Positions 1 to 9,834 of a stretch of 64,000 nucleotides of DNA are shown here, piece after piece; positions within the stretch are counted from its first letter, which is position 1; each line of letters opens with the position of its first letter. The position numbers were made by a program, and so were the translations under genes. The stretch comes from Larix kaempferi (taxonomy: Eukaryota; Streptophyta; Pinopsida; Pinales; Pinaceae). Location: NCBI GenBank assembly GCA_027924585.1, contig BSBM01001138.1:14868501-14932500 (forward strand), in the 5' to 3' direction. Below the pieces are notes generated by a model. That model searched no databases and was not told where the DNA came from. It was given only the letters and a program-made list of their open reading frames with translations.

Positions 1-779
1 GCTTCAAATTGTTCCTTCCTATCATCTATAGGAGGTGCTGTGACACGAGCTTCCAACTCGACGATCTATGCTCTATGGTCCTCAGCCATAGCAACGATTT
101 CCTGCTCTAGGGCTTTCACCCTTCCGCCAATTATTTCCACTTTCTCAACCAGAGGAAGGTCTTGTTGAATCTGGCAGGCCGGCATCTCCTAGGCGATTTC
201 ATCAACTACATTTCTTATCCCAGTGTCTTGTGCCTCGTAAAGTGCAAGCTGCTCAGAGATGTTCTTATAGCCTGCCTTCAGCTCTATTTCCTACGATTGC
301 AGTCTTTGGTTTGCATGGAATGTGGAGATCTCTCTAGCTCTCAGCTCAATAGAGACCTGCTCTTGTACTAACTGCAAAGTTTCTATCGGAATCAATGACA
401 AATTTATCTCAATAGGGCCAACCGTGTTTACCTGGGTTGCATCCAAAGGATCCGAGAATGTCATACTTGTAGGCGGGATGTGAACAATAGTATGCCTCTT
501 TGCAAGTACTTCAACCCGCTCGGTGCTTGTAGATGCCTGCGGCACCTGTGAACCGGATGCTGGCGCATGGGTCTGCACAACTCTTCCTACGAGACGTTTC
601 AACTCCATGAGCTGCAGGTCCGGAGCACTTCTGATGTGATCCTGAGAGGTCCGCAGCTCGCGAAATTGCTCCTTTAGGTACTAGTCGAACCCCGAGGCAA
701 GGGTCTCAGAGGGGTGCGACAGCTTCTGCTTCTTGGAAGTTGGTTCTGGTGAACCTTCATCATTTCTTTGCTCATTCAT
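1..779 (-). pseudogene. ORF B: coiled-coil protein following ORF A, truncated by window edge
   Basis: Begins at ATG 777-779, 11 bases after the ORF A stop (MNEQRNDEGSPEPTSKKQKL), and runs in one frame to the window edge, interrupted by TAG codons at 681, 291, 189 and 66. Content is charged and heptad-like (LVEKVEIIGGRVKALEQE, QLVQEQVSIELRAREI), typical of a coiled coil, with a putative nuclear-type basic cluster SKKQK near the start. All four stops are TAG. I do not recognise the family. Its position directly after ORF A suggests the two belong to one transcription unit of the retroelement. Confidence 0.5.
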
Positions 780-789
780 TTCCTTTCCT

Positions 790-2260
790 TTATCTTTCTG
801 GGGGTGGCATTGCGGCAGCGACTTCAACGGCCTGCCTCCATTCGTCTAGCCAGGACTTCACAGTTTCTTCGACATCCTGAGTAGTCATCCAGTAGAGGCC
901 TACGGCCCATTCTTCCTGAATTCTGCGAGGGCGGAAGTAAATTTCATGCAAGTTGGCAGAAAAGACCAACTTCGTTCCATAGATTTGTGTTGTCTCCTCA
1001 GTCAGCCTCGGCATCTCCTGGATGGTGTCCTTGAGGAGATGGTAATATTCATAGAACACGACGCGGTTCATCTTGCGCTTCGTGGGATTACTAGAATCCC
1101 ATAGGTTGACATAGCGCATCCCTGCAACCTCTCCTGCGTGGCACGGAAGGAACTGAGTGTTGGGGGGCTCCTTCCATCCGACAAAGGCACATAAAATCAA
1201 AAGCCAAGAAAAATGGAACAACTGACCGGTGGTGTCCTGAACGTTCCGGCAATTGTCCAAGAAAGAATTCAGGTAGAAGAGAGACCAGTTATACTGCTCT
1301 CCCTCCACAGCTGCGATTGCGAGCTCTACAACAGCTCCAGTGACTTCTTTAGGTCTGCACTTCGTTAGAAGTCTACCTGCAAGCAGACTGCCTGTGAATC
1401 TAAGTGATTCGTCTTCAACTATAGTGAGGTCATAAGCCCGACCTCCTTTCAGCAATTTGTATTTCTTCTCCAGCTGTGCAGCCAACTTTCTGTCCTTATC
1501 TTTACCAACAAAATGAACATTGGGGTCCTTACCAACCTTAGATAAGCCGGTAATACGATGAATCAAGTCCACATTCAAATCGATTGGCCTCCCTAGCCAA
1601 AGATAACCACCATGAACACACGATAGCAGGGCCTTAACAACTGCATTTACTTCATTGCTACGCCTGAAGTGCGGTAGCTTCAATAGGTTCAACAGTCCAG
1701 GCCTCTCTAGATTTGCTGCAAATTCCTTCGGGACGAATTCATCAGCCTTTCTAACGGGATTATGGACTACCGTAAGATAGCGATCCAGCGTGAACTGAGG
1801 ATACGTTCTGTAGTCTCCCAAGTTGAAGTCAGAAAACCTAACCAGTGGGTCCAAGAAGTGATCCTTCTTCTCGCACGATTTCTGCCATTGGTGGCAGCGG
1901 AATCGGATACTTGGCATTCTTGGGAATATGCAGCTCGGGTGCATCATCTGGACGCGGAGAAATGTAGTTAACCAGAGTGGCCAAGGGCTCTGAAACGGGT
2001 TCATCCGGCTGCTGCTGCTGAGACGCCCTTGTGCCCGGGGATTGTCTGGGATCAGACCAACCAGGATGCATGTAAGCCGAGGTCGTCATCAGGGTAGCCA
2101 TGCCAAAATCTAAGCCTCTGCGCTTGAAATGATGAACAACTTCTTCAGTTGACAGGTTCTTCGTCATGAACCGGTATACACAAGAAGCACTTGAACAGAC
2201 AAATGGCGGAACAGCGTAGGATATGAACGCTGAAAACAAAGGGAGCAGTCTGCAAGACAT
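790..2260 (-). pseudogene. ORF A: retroelement-associated protein of unknown function
   Basis: The reading starts at ATG 2258-2260 (MSCRLLPLF), runs through DFGMATLMTTSAYMHPGW and a Gln/Pro-rich linker to about 1880, then shifts frame and continues to the stop at 790. Together this is roughly 490 codons with a single frameshift near 1870-1885. The second part has the pattern of a family often labelled putative plant transposon protein in plant genomes: CVHGGYLWLGRPIDLN, HRITGLSKVGKDP, FVGKDKDRKLAAQLEKKY, NWSLFYLNSFLDNCRN, FHFSWLLILCAFVGW. I recognise the family by pattern but know no activity for it. No transmembrane segment convincing enough for an envelope is visible, apart from a hydrophobic N-terminus. 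Confidence 0.6.
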
Positions 2261-2932
2261 GGATCTGAAAACAATGACTTAGATTCTCAAACAAGACACT
2301 ATACAACTCGAGGAAAGTAACCCGAACATATACGAGTGCGGGGTATTTATAGCTAAATCCAGTAGTAGATGCGGACAAGTGGGGCTAATAACCGTAGGCG
2401 CCTATGCATGAGTTGACAAACCCCCTACCCCCACGCCTTTGTGGTGCATTAATTGCGATGGACGGGCTCTGACAGCCTTTCAGGAGATGAGCTAAGGCCT
2501 TCGGCTCATTACTTAAATGCGAATCTTAGGGAGATCAAGCTGAATCTGTCAGAGCAAATACAATTAATTGGCGATCTTATCCTTCATTAATATTCAAACA
2601 CGGCTATAGGTCTACCGTAATTCAAATTTTTGGTGGGTCACTTCAGCATAGGTAACTGTGCACATGGAGGGCTCCACGTCGAGGAGAACTCCTCGAGCGG
2701 CAAATTGACAACAGGGAACTCCGCAAGAGTGATGGTTTGACAACCCAGGGAAAAACTTCGTAAGAGCGCAAAATAGGCTCCCTCCAAACAGGCTTTATTG
2801 ACATGCGTGGATGTTTCAAGGAACTGCGCAGGAAGCCGGAGACTGAAAGTGTCTCGTGATTTCCGTGTAGACTATGATAAGTGCGATGCGTCTTTCAACT
2901 ACACCGGGCATCTGCACTACTTTAGCAATTAA
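2261..2932 (-). promoter_or_regulatory. Spacer between integrase and ORF A with a TATA box
   Basis: No coding region is recognisable here. On the minus strand TATAAATA lies at 2344-2351, flanked by CCCGCAC on its 3' side. An ATG opening ORF A lies at 2258-2260, 84 bases downstream. A start site about 30 bases after the TATA would leave a leader of roughly 55 bases. This suggests the two downstream ORFs have their own promoter instead of depending on the LTR; that is inference from sequence only. Confidence 0.45.
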
Positions 2933-4477
2933 TTATGTCTCCAGGGCGGAGTGGCCGTGGCGATAAAGCTTGAGCCGACTCCCGTTAATCATTGTGGGCA
3001 GCAATTCTCCATTAAGCTTCACAAGCTGAATTGCTCCTCCTTTTGTTATCTTCATCACCTGAAAAGGGCCTAACCGATGTACATGAAACTTTCCTAGAAA
3101 CTTGATGAATTTACTATCATAGAGGAGTACCAAGTCTCCTTCTTGAAAGACTTTATTCCTAATATGCCTGTCATGCCAAGCTTTCTGTCTTGCCTTCTGC
3201 ACTTGTTGGTGGAATCCGGCTAAAAGTTTGTCTTCTTCTAAGGTAAGCAATTCTGAGAGTCTTTCACTCATAGTATCAGTATCTTCCATTTCTGTAATTT
3301 GTGCAATTCTGAAGCTGGGAACAATGTATTCCATGGGCATAAATACTTCTTGTCCATACACCAAAATGAAAGGTGTGTGACCTGTTAATTTCTTGCATGT
3401 GGTTCTGTAAGCCCATAACACAGCTATGACTCTAAGGTCCCAATCATCTCTTTGTTGATTATATATCTTTGTTAGGGCATTCTCGAGAATCTTATTGAAT
3501 GCCTCCACCATACCATTAGCTTGAGGGTGGTAGGGTGTACTCTTATGGTAACTAATGTGGAATTCTTCAGTAAGGACCTCTATAGTCTCATTCAGGAAAT
3601 GTGTGCCCTGATCACTCATTAGAATCAGTGGACATCCAAACCTAGTGACAATATTCTCAAAAATGAATTGCTCAGCAATGACCGCATTGCAATTCTTAAC
3701 TGGCTTGGCCTCAGCCCATCTGGTGAGGTATTCAGTAGCTGTGATGATGTATCTTGCGCCGTTTCTCTTTCCTAGTGGGTTGATAGGTCCCACAAAATCA
3801 ATGGCCCACTTATCAAAAGCACACACTGTTATCTGGGGTCTTCGCGGCATTTCATCTCTTCTTGAAGGTTTTCCTATTCGCTGGCACACATCGCAACATT
3901 TGCAAAATTCCTTAGTATCCTTGTGCAATGTTGGCCACCAAAGACCTGCGGCTAAGATCTTCTGCACAGTCGGCTTTCCTGCGAAATGGCCTCCTGCGGT
4001 CCCTGAGTGCGCTTCTGCGATTATGGAGTTCTTCTCATGCGGTAAGATACATCTGCGCAAGACTTCATCGGGGCCCAGCTTATAGAGCTGGCCTGCTATC
4101 AAAGTGAAGTCTACGGCTTTGACAACAAGTTGCTTCTTCTGCTGGATTGTAAACTCAACTGGTGCTTGCCTGATAGTGAGAAACTCAAGAATATCGGAAT
4201 AATACTCATTGGCTGCTTGAACAGAAAATAGTTGTGCATCAGGCAGATTGTCCTCCAGATTTGTAGGTTCCTCCCCTGACTCTATCCTAGATAAATGGTC
4301 GGGTCCTGCATTCAATCTACCTGGCTTCACAATAACCTCAAAATCATACTCCTGGAAGAGCAGTAGCCATCTGCAAATTCTTCCCCCTAACACTGGATTA
4401 TTGACCAAGTATTTCAAAGCAGAATGGTCAGTATACATTTTAAAATGAGCGCCCAATAGATAGTGTCTGAACTTCTA
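2933..4477 (-). pseudogene. pol: RNase H end and integrase, Ty3/gypsy
   Basis: Same frame as RT, separated by the TAG at 4475. It begins with the RNase H end (FKMYTDHSALKYL, GRLNAGPDHLSR), then integrase: an HHCC zinc site (AHSGTAGGH ... CCDVC, two His then two Cys), the catalytic core with Asp in KWAIDFVGP, Asp in LMSDQGTHF and Glu in GMVEAFNKIL. By counting, 35 residues separate the second Asp and the Glu, the canonical D,D35E spacing. The C-terminal domain (GDLVLLYDSKF, GPFQVMKI) lacks an obvious chromodomain. The frame closes at a TAA (2933-2935). This half is an uninterrupted 500-codon ORF. Confidence 0.93.
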
Positions 4478-5896
4478 TAAGGCATACACCATAGCTAGTC
4501 CTTCTCTTTCTGTAGTGGTGTAGTTCTTCTCAGCTATTGACAGTTTTCTGCTAGAATAAGCAATGGGGTGGTCAATACCTCCTTCTCGCGGTTGTGTCAG
4601 CACAACCCCCAATGCTATGGAAGAAGCATCTACATGAACATGAAAGGGTTTTCTCCAGTCTGGGAAGACTAGAATAGGTGCTGTGACCATATTTTCTTTA
4701 AGTGTATCCAAGCTCTGTTGGCATTCTTCTGTCCATTGGAATTTCGAATCCTTTTTCAGCAATCTTTCCATAGGCGCAGTTATTTTTGCATAACCCTTGA
4801 TAAATTTCTTGTAGTACCTTGTATGTCCCAATGTAGTGCGCAATTGTTTGACTGAGTTGGGCGCAGGTAAGTTAGCAATGATGGCAACTTTCGCAGGATC
4901 CATCAGGAGTCCTTGTCTGCATACAATATGACACAACAGAATACCAAAAGGAGCACAGAAAATACATTTTTTCAAGTTAAGGGAAATCTGATACTGTCTA
5001 CATTTTTCTAACATCATCCGCGGATTCCCTATATTGTTCTTTAGTAAACCAAACACAGTCCAGTCATCAAAATAGACTTCTAGAAACTTATGAATGAATT
5101 CTTTAAAAATAGCAACAACGACTCTAGAGAAGATAGTAGGAGCATTTTTAAGACCAAAGGGCATTACCATATACTGGAATGAGCCCCATTCAGTTGCAAA
5201 AGTGGTCTTATGGCGGTCTTCTGGATGGATTCTGATCTGATGGTATCCCGAAAAGCCATCAGTGAAGGAGTAAGCCTCTTTTCCTCCAACATTATCAAGC
5301 ACTTCGTCTGTAAAGGACGTAGGAAATGGATCATGCGCTAATGCGTCGTTCAGCTTGCGCAAGTCCATGCAGATTCTTATTTCACCTTTTATATTTTTCT
5401 CTTGTACCACCATAGGACTAATCCAATCACTTTCCTCTACTGGCTCAATGATACCTGCTGCGAGCATCTTATCAATTTCTTCTCTAACCTTTTCTTTATA
5501 TCGCGGGTTCAACCTGTACAGGCGTTGTTTTACTGGCTTGGCGTCTGCTTTCAAAGGTATGCACATAAATCCTAAATATCCTAATATGCCTTTCATTTCT
5601 GTAAACTTGGTAGGAAAGATATCCTGGTAGTCACGTAGTAAATCTGCAATATGGCCAACAGTTTCATCATCCCAATAATCTCCTATAGAAGCAAACTTGG
5701 GTTCGGCTTCTATACCAATGTTAATCTTCTTGAGCTTGATGTGTTCTATAATGGTAGGGATATCAAGCTGAGGGCCTTCGACCTTGCGGGTCCCTTCTGA
5801 TTCTGGAATATTGATGTTGCGAGGATCATCTTCCTCTTCACCAGTGGTGAAATTATAGCATTCCAGGGCATGTTCCATCTGGACAGCCCAATCTGG
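4478..5896 (-). pseudogene. pol: Reverse transcriptase and start of RNase H, Ty3/gypsy
   Basis: Copies retrotransposon RNA into cDNA. The segment shows classic Ty3 RT blocks: SDWISPMVV, RICMDLRKLND, FTDGFSGYHQI with the first catalytic Asp, FATEWGSFQYMVMPFGLKNAP, and the active-site box YFDDWTVF (usually YxDD followed by hydrophobics). The RNase H start follows (FHVHVDASSIALGVVL, then YSSRKLSIAEKNYTTTERE). The reading frame is intact for 467 codons until a TAG at 4475-4477, immediately before the conserved KFRHYL block, where most relatives carry Gln. The TAA at 5897-5899 interrupts the frame upstream. RT itself looks nearly undamaged, so decay here is only nonsense. Confidence 0.93.
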
Positions 5897-7588
5897 TTAA
5901 GAATATTCTGGTAAAGGACATTGTTCAAATACCTTCTTTCTAATACACTTTAAAGCGTGGTCGATGCTTGGATGTTCTGACTCAAAGCTGAAGGTAAGTT
6001 GAAAACTTTCCATCATAAGAGGCCAAGTGATAGTGCCTCTTCGCAATTCTGTTTCAGTGTACCAATTCCTTGGAACTGTATCCAACAAGTGGATGAATAG
6101 GTGAACCCACTCATCCTCCGGAATATCTGACCATTGCTGAATACATGCTTCAACGTGTGACCTGGGGTCACTCTGTCCATCATATTTGCGCAACACTTCT
6201 GCTGTAGTTTCTTGAAATCTGCGCAGTATCAATCTGCGACAGTCTTTCCATGTGTCAATATTTGTTTTATGCGCACCCCACCATCTTGCGGGTGTAGCGC
6301 GTAGTGCTACATCCAATGATAGTATGTGCTGCTTATCTGGGATTTGTTGTTCATATGTATGTATGAATTCACTTACTTCAGTTAAACCATCAAAGATTGG
6401 AGTGTTATTCAATTCTGTGCCAATCCATCGAATGGATTTAGTCATCATGGCACAACGCCTTGCAGAAACCTCATGTAAGCGATTCTGCCAGTTTTCCAGT
6501 CCTGCTTCTGAGTCTGATGTGCATGAGCTATTGCATCGCCAGCTGATATGGCCGTCCGCTGTGGGATTGACATAGTCACTATGACTAGCAGTCATCTGAT
6601 ACAAAATTTCAATGTGGCGCACTTCTTCTTCTGCTCGAATGGGTTCAATATACTGTGGTCCTTGAAGGGGATCAAGTGGTGCAATGACCCTAATCTGGTC
6701 ATCCTCAAAGGTCATCTGTCTTTTCTTCAAATTAACGATAGCCAGATTATCAAATGCCCAGTCTATGCCTAAAAGTGCTTGGTAAGGTCTACTATCATCC
6801 AGAATTTTGATTACTTCAAAGTCCGCAGAACTTCTTACCCCCTCAATATTAATGGCCACATTGGGTAATCTGCCCAATGGAGAAACTCGTTCCTGATTTG
6901 CTAGTCTCAGATGGATAGGAGATCTGATAAGCTGCGGACTACCCATCTGTTCCCATGTCTGCATGGTGAGAACATTAACTTCTGAGCCTAAATCCAAAAT
7001 GACGTCATCCATTTCAAATGCTCCAATCTGCGCTGTGAGTCTCATCTCTCTTCTAGTTCTAATATGACTCCCAATCTGATGAACAGCACGCTGCGGGGTA
7101 TTCATCGAAGCAGATTGTTGACACTGATCCAACAGGTGTTGGAGTTCCATAGTTGCTTTTTCATTGCGCAACAACTTTAAACAACTTCTCAGGAAAGCAT
7201 GAACACTGCCTAGTGCATCCTCCTCATCAGGCTTTCCCGATGTAGTAGCCTGTTCTTGTACCAGGTTCTCTTGTCTTAGCACTTGTGGTCTAATATCTTT
7301 GTGCGATACTGCGACAGAACTTGAAGCTCGGGGATCTGAGAAATACTCTTGAGCTTGCTTGAATGCTTCTTTTTGCTTCTACAGGTCGAGCAGAGATGGT
7401 TTAATATTAGCGCGGCACACCCATTCTGTAGCTGGTTTTCCAATTCCTGACTCTGGTGTACCAGTGGTTGCTCCACTGCGCGTCACTATATTAACTGTAG
7501 GATCTGGTTCTCTTTTTTCTGCTGCAATCAACTGAATATTCTGGTTAACCTGTGGCATCTTTGCTTGCATCTTAGCCATCAACTGAGG
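5897..7588 (-). pseudogene. Protease followed by a second gag-like domain, Ty3/gypsy
   Basis: Continues the gag-pol frame after a TAG at 7379. An aspartic-protease-like region lies at about 6742-7030, with active-site motif ILDLGSEVNVL (DLG instead of the common DSG/DTG, as in some plant Athila/Tat elements) and the downstream LLGIDWAF motif. After a linker, residues encoded at about 5990-6440 read like another retrotransposon capsid: TPIFDGLTEV, LRATPARWWG, WKDCRRLILRRF, then an acidic region and VPRNWY, the spacing seen in Retrotrans_gag domains. This domain is in frame with both protease and RT, so it is not a random insertion. The segment ends at an in-frame TAA (5897), beyond which RT continues in the same frame. 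Confidence 0.8.
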
Positions 7589-9598
7589 GCATTCTTCAAT
7601 CACATGATCATACGATTTACAGTATCTGTAGGTGGTTGTAGGGTTTTGGCAATCCCTTGCATAATGACCTTGAGCTCTGCAGTTATAGCAAGTGATCTAT
7701 CCTCGTCCACGACCAAAACCTTCTGCGCGTCCTCAGCCCCTATAATTTCCTCCTCGGCCTTCGTGAGCTGGTTCATACTACGGACCTGCTGTGGGTCCTT
7801 GTGTTTCTGACTGTACTCTATAAACATCATGTTTCCTTTCCATCATAAGGTCATATGCTCTGTAATTGTTCTCATCATGGCCTACTGATTTACAGAAATT
7901 GCAATATAGATTCTTTGGAGTTTGTACATATTTTTGTAACAAGTGACATTCTTGTGGTATGTGACCTCTAGTTCTACAGATTTCACACCAAGGCCCCTGA
8001 GCCTGTGATAAAGGGTTAGGTGCTCCAGTCGCAATATACTCTATGAAAACGGTACAATGGTCCTTTGAATGACCTTGTGCTCTACATTTTGTACACCAAA
8101 TTTCTTCTTTAACATCCTTTCCTTTCTTAATATCATGCACTTGCAAGGTTAGGTTTGCTAACTGGTTCTGCAACTGCGCAACATCGTTGCTTGTTCCAAC
8201 AATTGGTGAAGCTTCTAGTTTCATAGCCATCTCTAGAGCTTATTCCTGAGTAGTGAGATTATGTTGCATAAGAGGAAGTCTAATATGAGGAAGCAGCGCA
8301 GCAATGAACCATTCCTTATGTTGCTGCGGTGCAAACTCAAAGCTTACTTGATCTATCAAGGATTTGAACTTCTGTTCAAAGTCCCATACTGACTCTGTGG
8401 GTAACTGTTTTATGTCTTTGAGCTCGGTTATGCACTGTGATTCTGATTTAGGTTTCTTGAATTCTCTAATCATAGCATTTCTTACATCTGCAAGCGTCCT
8501 ATTCTGTGTTGCTGACTATTTCATGAACCAGGTTAAGGCTCTTTCTCTTAGTGTGGTTGCTAACTGAACCATCTTAACAACATTATCATTAATTTGCTTA
8601 ATCGTCCAAATGGCTTCACATAGGAACCAGTGCTGCTCAGGGTCTTCTAGCCCTGTTACCCTAAAGGTTGGTAGCTTCATGTCATCACCCATCTTTCTTG
8701 CGCTAGGTTGATGTGGAGGTTCTGTAGCACTGCCTCCGGGATGGTTAAACAAAGGTGGGGCTGAGGTACTAGAAGTACCATGCGGGCTACTAGAAGGTGT
8801 TACTGCGGGGTTATACTGAGCCCTGTCTGGATTTTGCGGTGTAAAAGGGTGATAAGGGATATGAGCACTCCCTTGTCTCTCTATATGGCTCTCTCTAGGA
8901 GCTCGACTATCTTCTGGTCTAGACTCAAAAGAATGTTTGTCAAGGCCTACTTTATACCATTTTCCACTACGAGTACAACCAATAACTTCAAGATCACTAT
9001 CAAAATCTGCGGACATTACTTGTCTATGCTATTCATCGGAAGCTATGCATAGTTTTCCTTTTTCATACAGGAGCATTTTAATCCATAAGTTCAGAGAATT
9101 TAAGAACTTACCCCTGTATGCTTGGAAGAAGCTCCTCTCAGCTTCACTGAAGCTCTTTCTCGTATCTACTGCAAACTCGGTGATGAAGCATTCCAGCAGA
9201 CTGTTCAACCAAAAGTCTACTGCGCGGGATACAGAATTATCTACCCGCTTCAAAATGCTAACTAGCTCAGACGTCCAAACGACGGGTTGATCAACATGCA
9301 CAGTGGATCCAGTATCTGCTAGCTTGGCTACCCATGCATGCAACTCAAGTGCAAATGTTACGAAGAAAATTTCATAAAGGTCAGTATAAATAAGCTTCTG
9401 CAACCAGTCTTCTGTCTGAATCCTAGAGATTCTATTTTCTCATTCAGCGAACTCTCTAGCCTTTGAATCAAACCAGTCTTGAATTTCTTTAGCTATAGGA
9501 TTCCAGTACCACATTGCCTTCAAGATAATAGGGTTAAAGCCGGAAATGGAAGCATTTGTTGGCTTAAAAATGGCTACTAGAACGCGACGCTCAGCTCA
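7589..9598 (-). pseudogene. gag: gag (capsid plus five zinc-knuckle-like motifs), Ty3/gypsy
   Basis: First part of the gag-pol frame. An N-terminal stretch of about 195 codons (9598-9014) with no domain I know precedes a Pro/Ser-rich linker and a Retrotrans_gag-type capsid region (about 8250-8690, with motifs LTWFMK, MIREFKKPKSESQ and WDFEQKFKSLID). Five knuckle-like motifs follow: 8054-8095 (CTKC...H...C), 7946-7987 (CEIC...H...C), 7862-7903 (last Cys is Tyr), 7649-7690 (CYNC...H...C) and 7589-7630 (first Cys is Tyr), with a Gly/Arg-rich stretch between the third and fourth. In-frame stops lie at 9440 (TGA), 9029 (TAG), 8516 (TAG), 8240 (TAA), 7778 (TAG), 7733 (TGA) and 7697 (TAG). There is no frameshift: every segment keeps the same frame. 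The start codon is uncertain. Confidence 0.85.
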
Positions 9599-9834
9599 AC
9601 TTCTTCAACCTCACACATCCCAACTTTAAAGCATCACACATCCTTAGCGCGGCAACGGAACCATTTGTTGGCTCCCTTTTTCTCTAGGTTTCACATCAAT
9701 CTCGCACGTCGCTGAAATAACAAGTCTCAAGGCAACGGAACCATTTGTTGGCTCCCTTTTTCTCTAGGTTTCACATCAATCTCGCACGTCACCGGAATAA
9801 CAAGTCTCAAGGCAATGGAACCATTTGTTGGCTG
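9540..9834 (-). repeat. Tandem copies of the LTR-end/primer-binding-site junction
   Basis: An 80-bp unit starts at 9651, 9731 and 9811 (the third copy is partial). Each copy carries, on the minus strand, the LTR terminus CCAACA, a two-base AA spacer and TGGTTCCGTTGCC (TGGTTCCATTGCC in the third). A more diverged copy of the junction lies at about 9540-9563, inside the start of the gag frame. The expected tRNA-Asp complement is TGGCGCCGTTGCC, so two positions differ in the best copies. Confidence 0.75.

Noticed and set aside
3645-4085. 146-codon plus-strand ORF inside the integrase region
   Set aside because: Antisense of a well-supported integrase; no independent motif.
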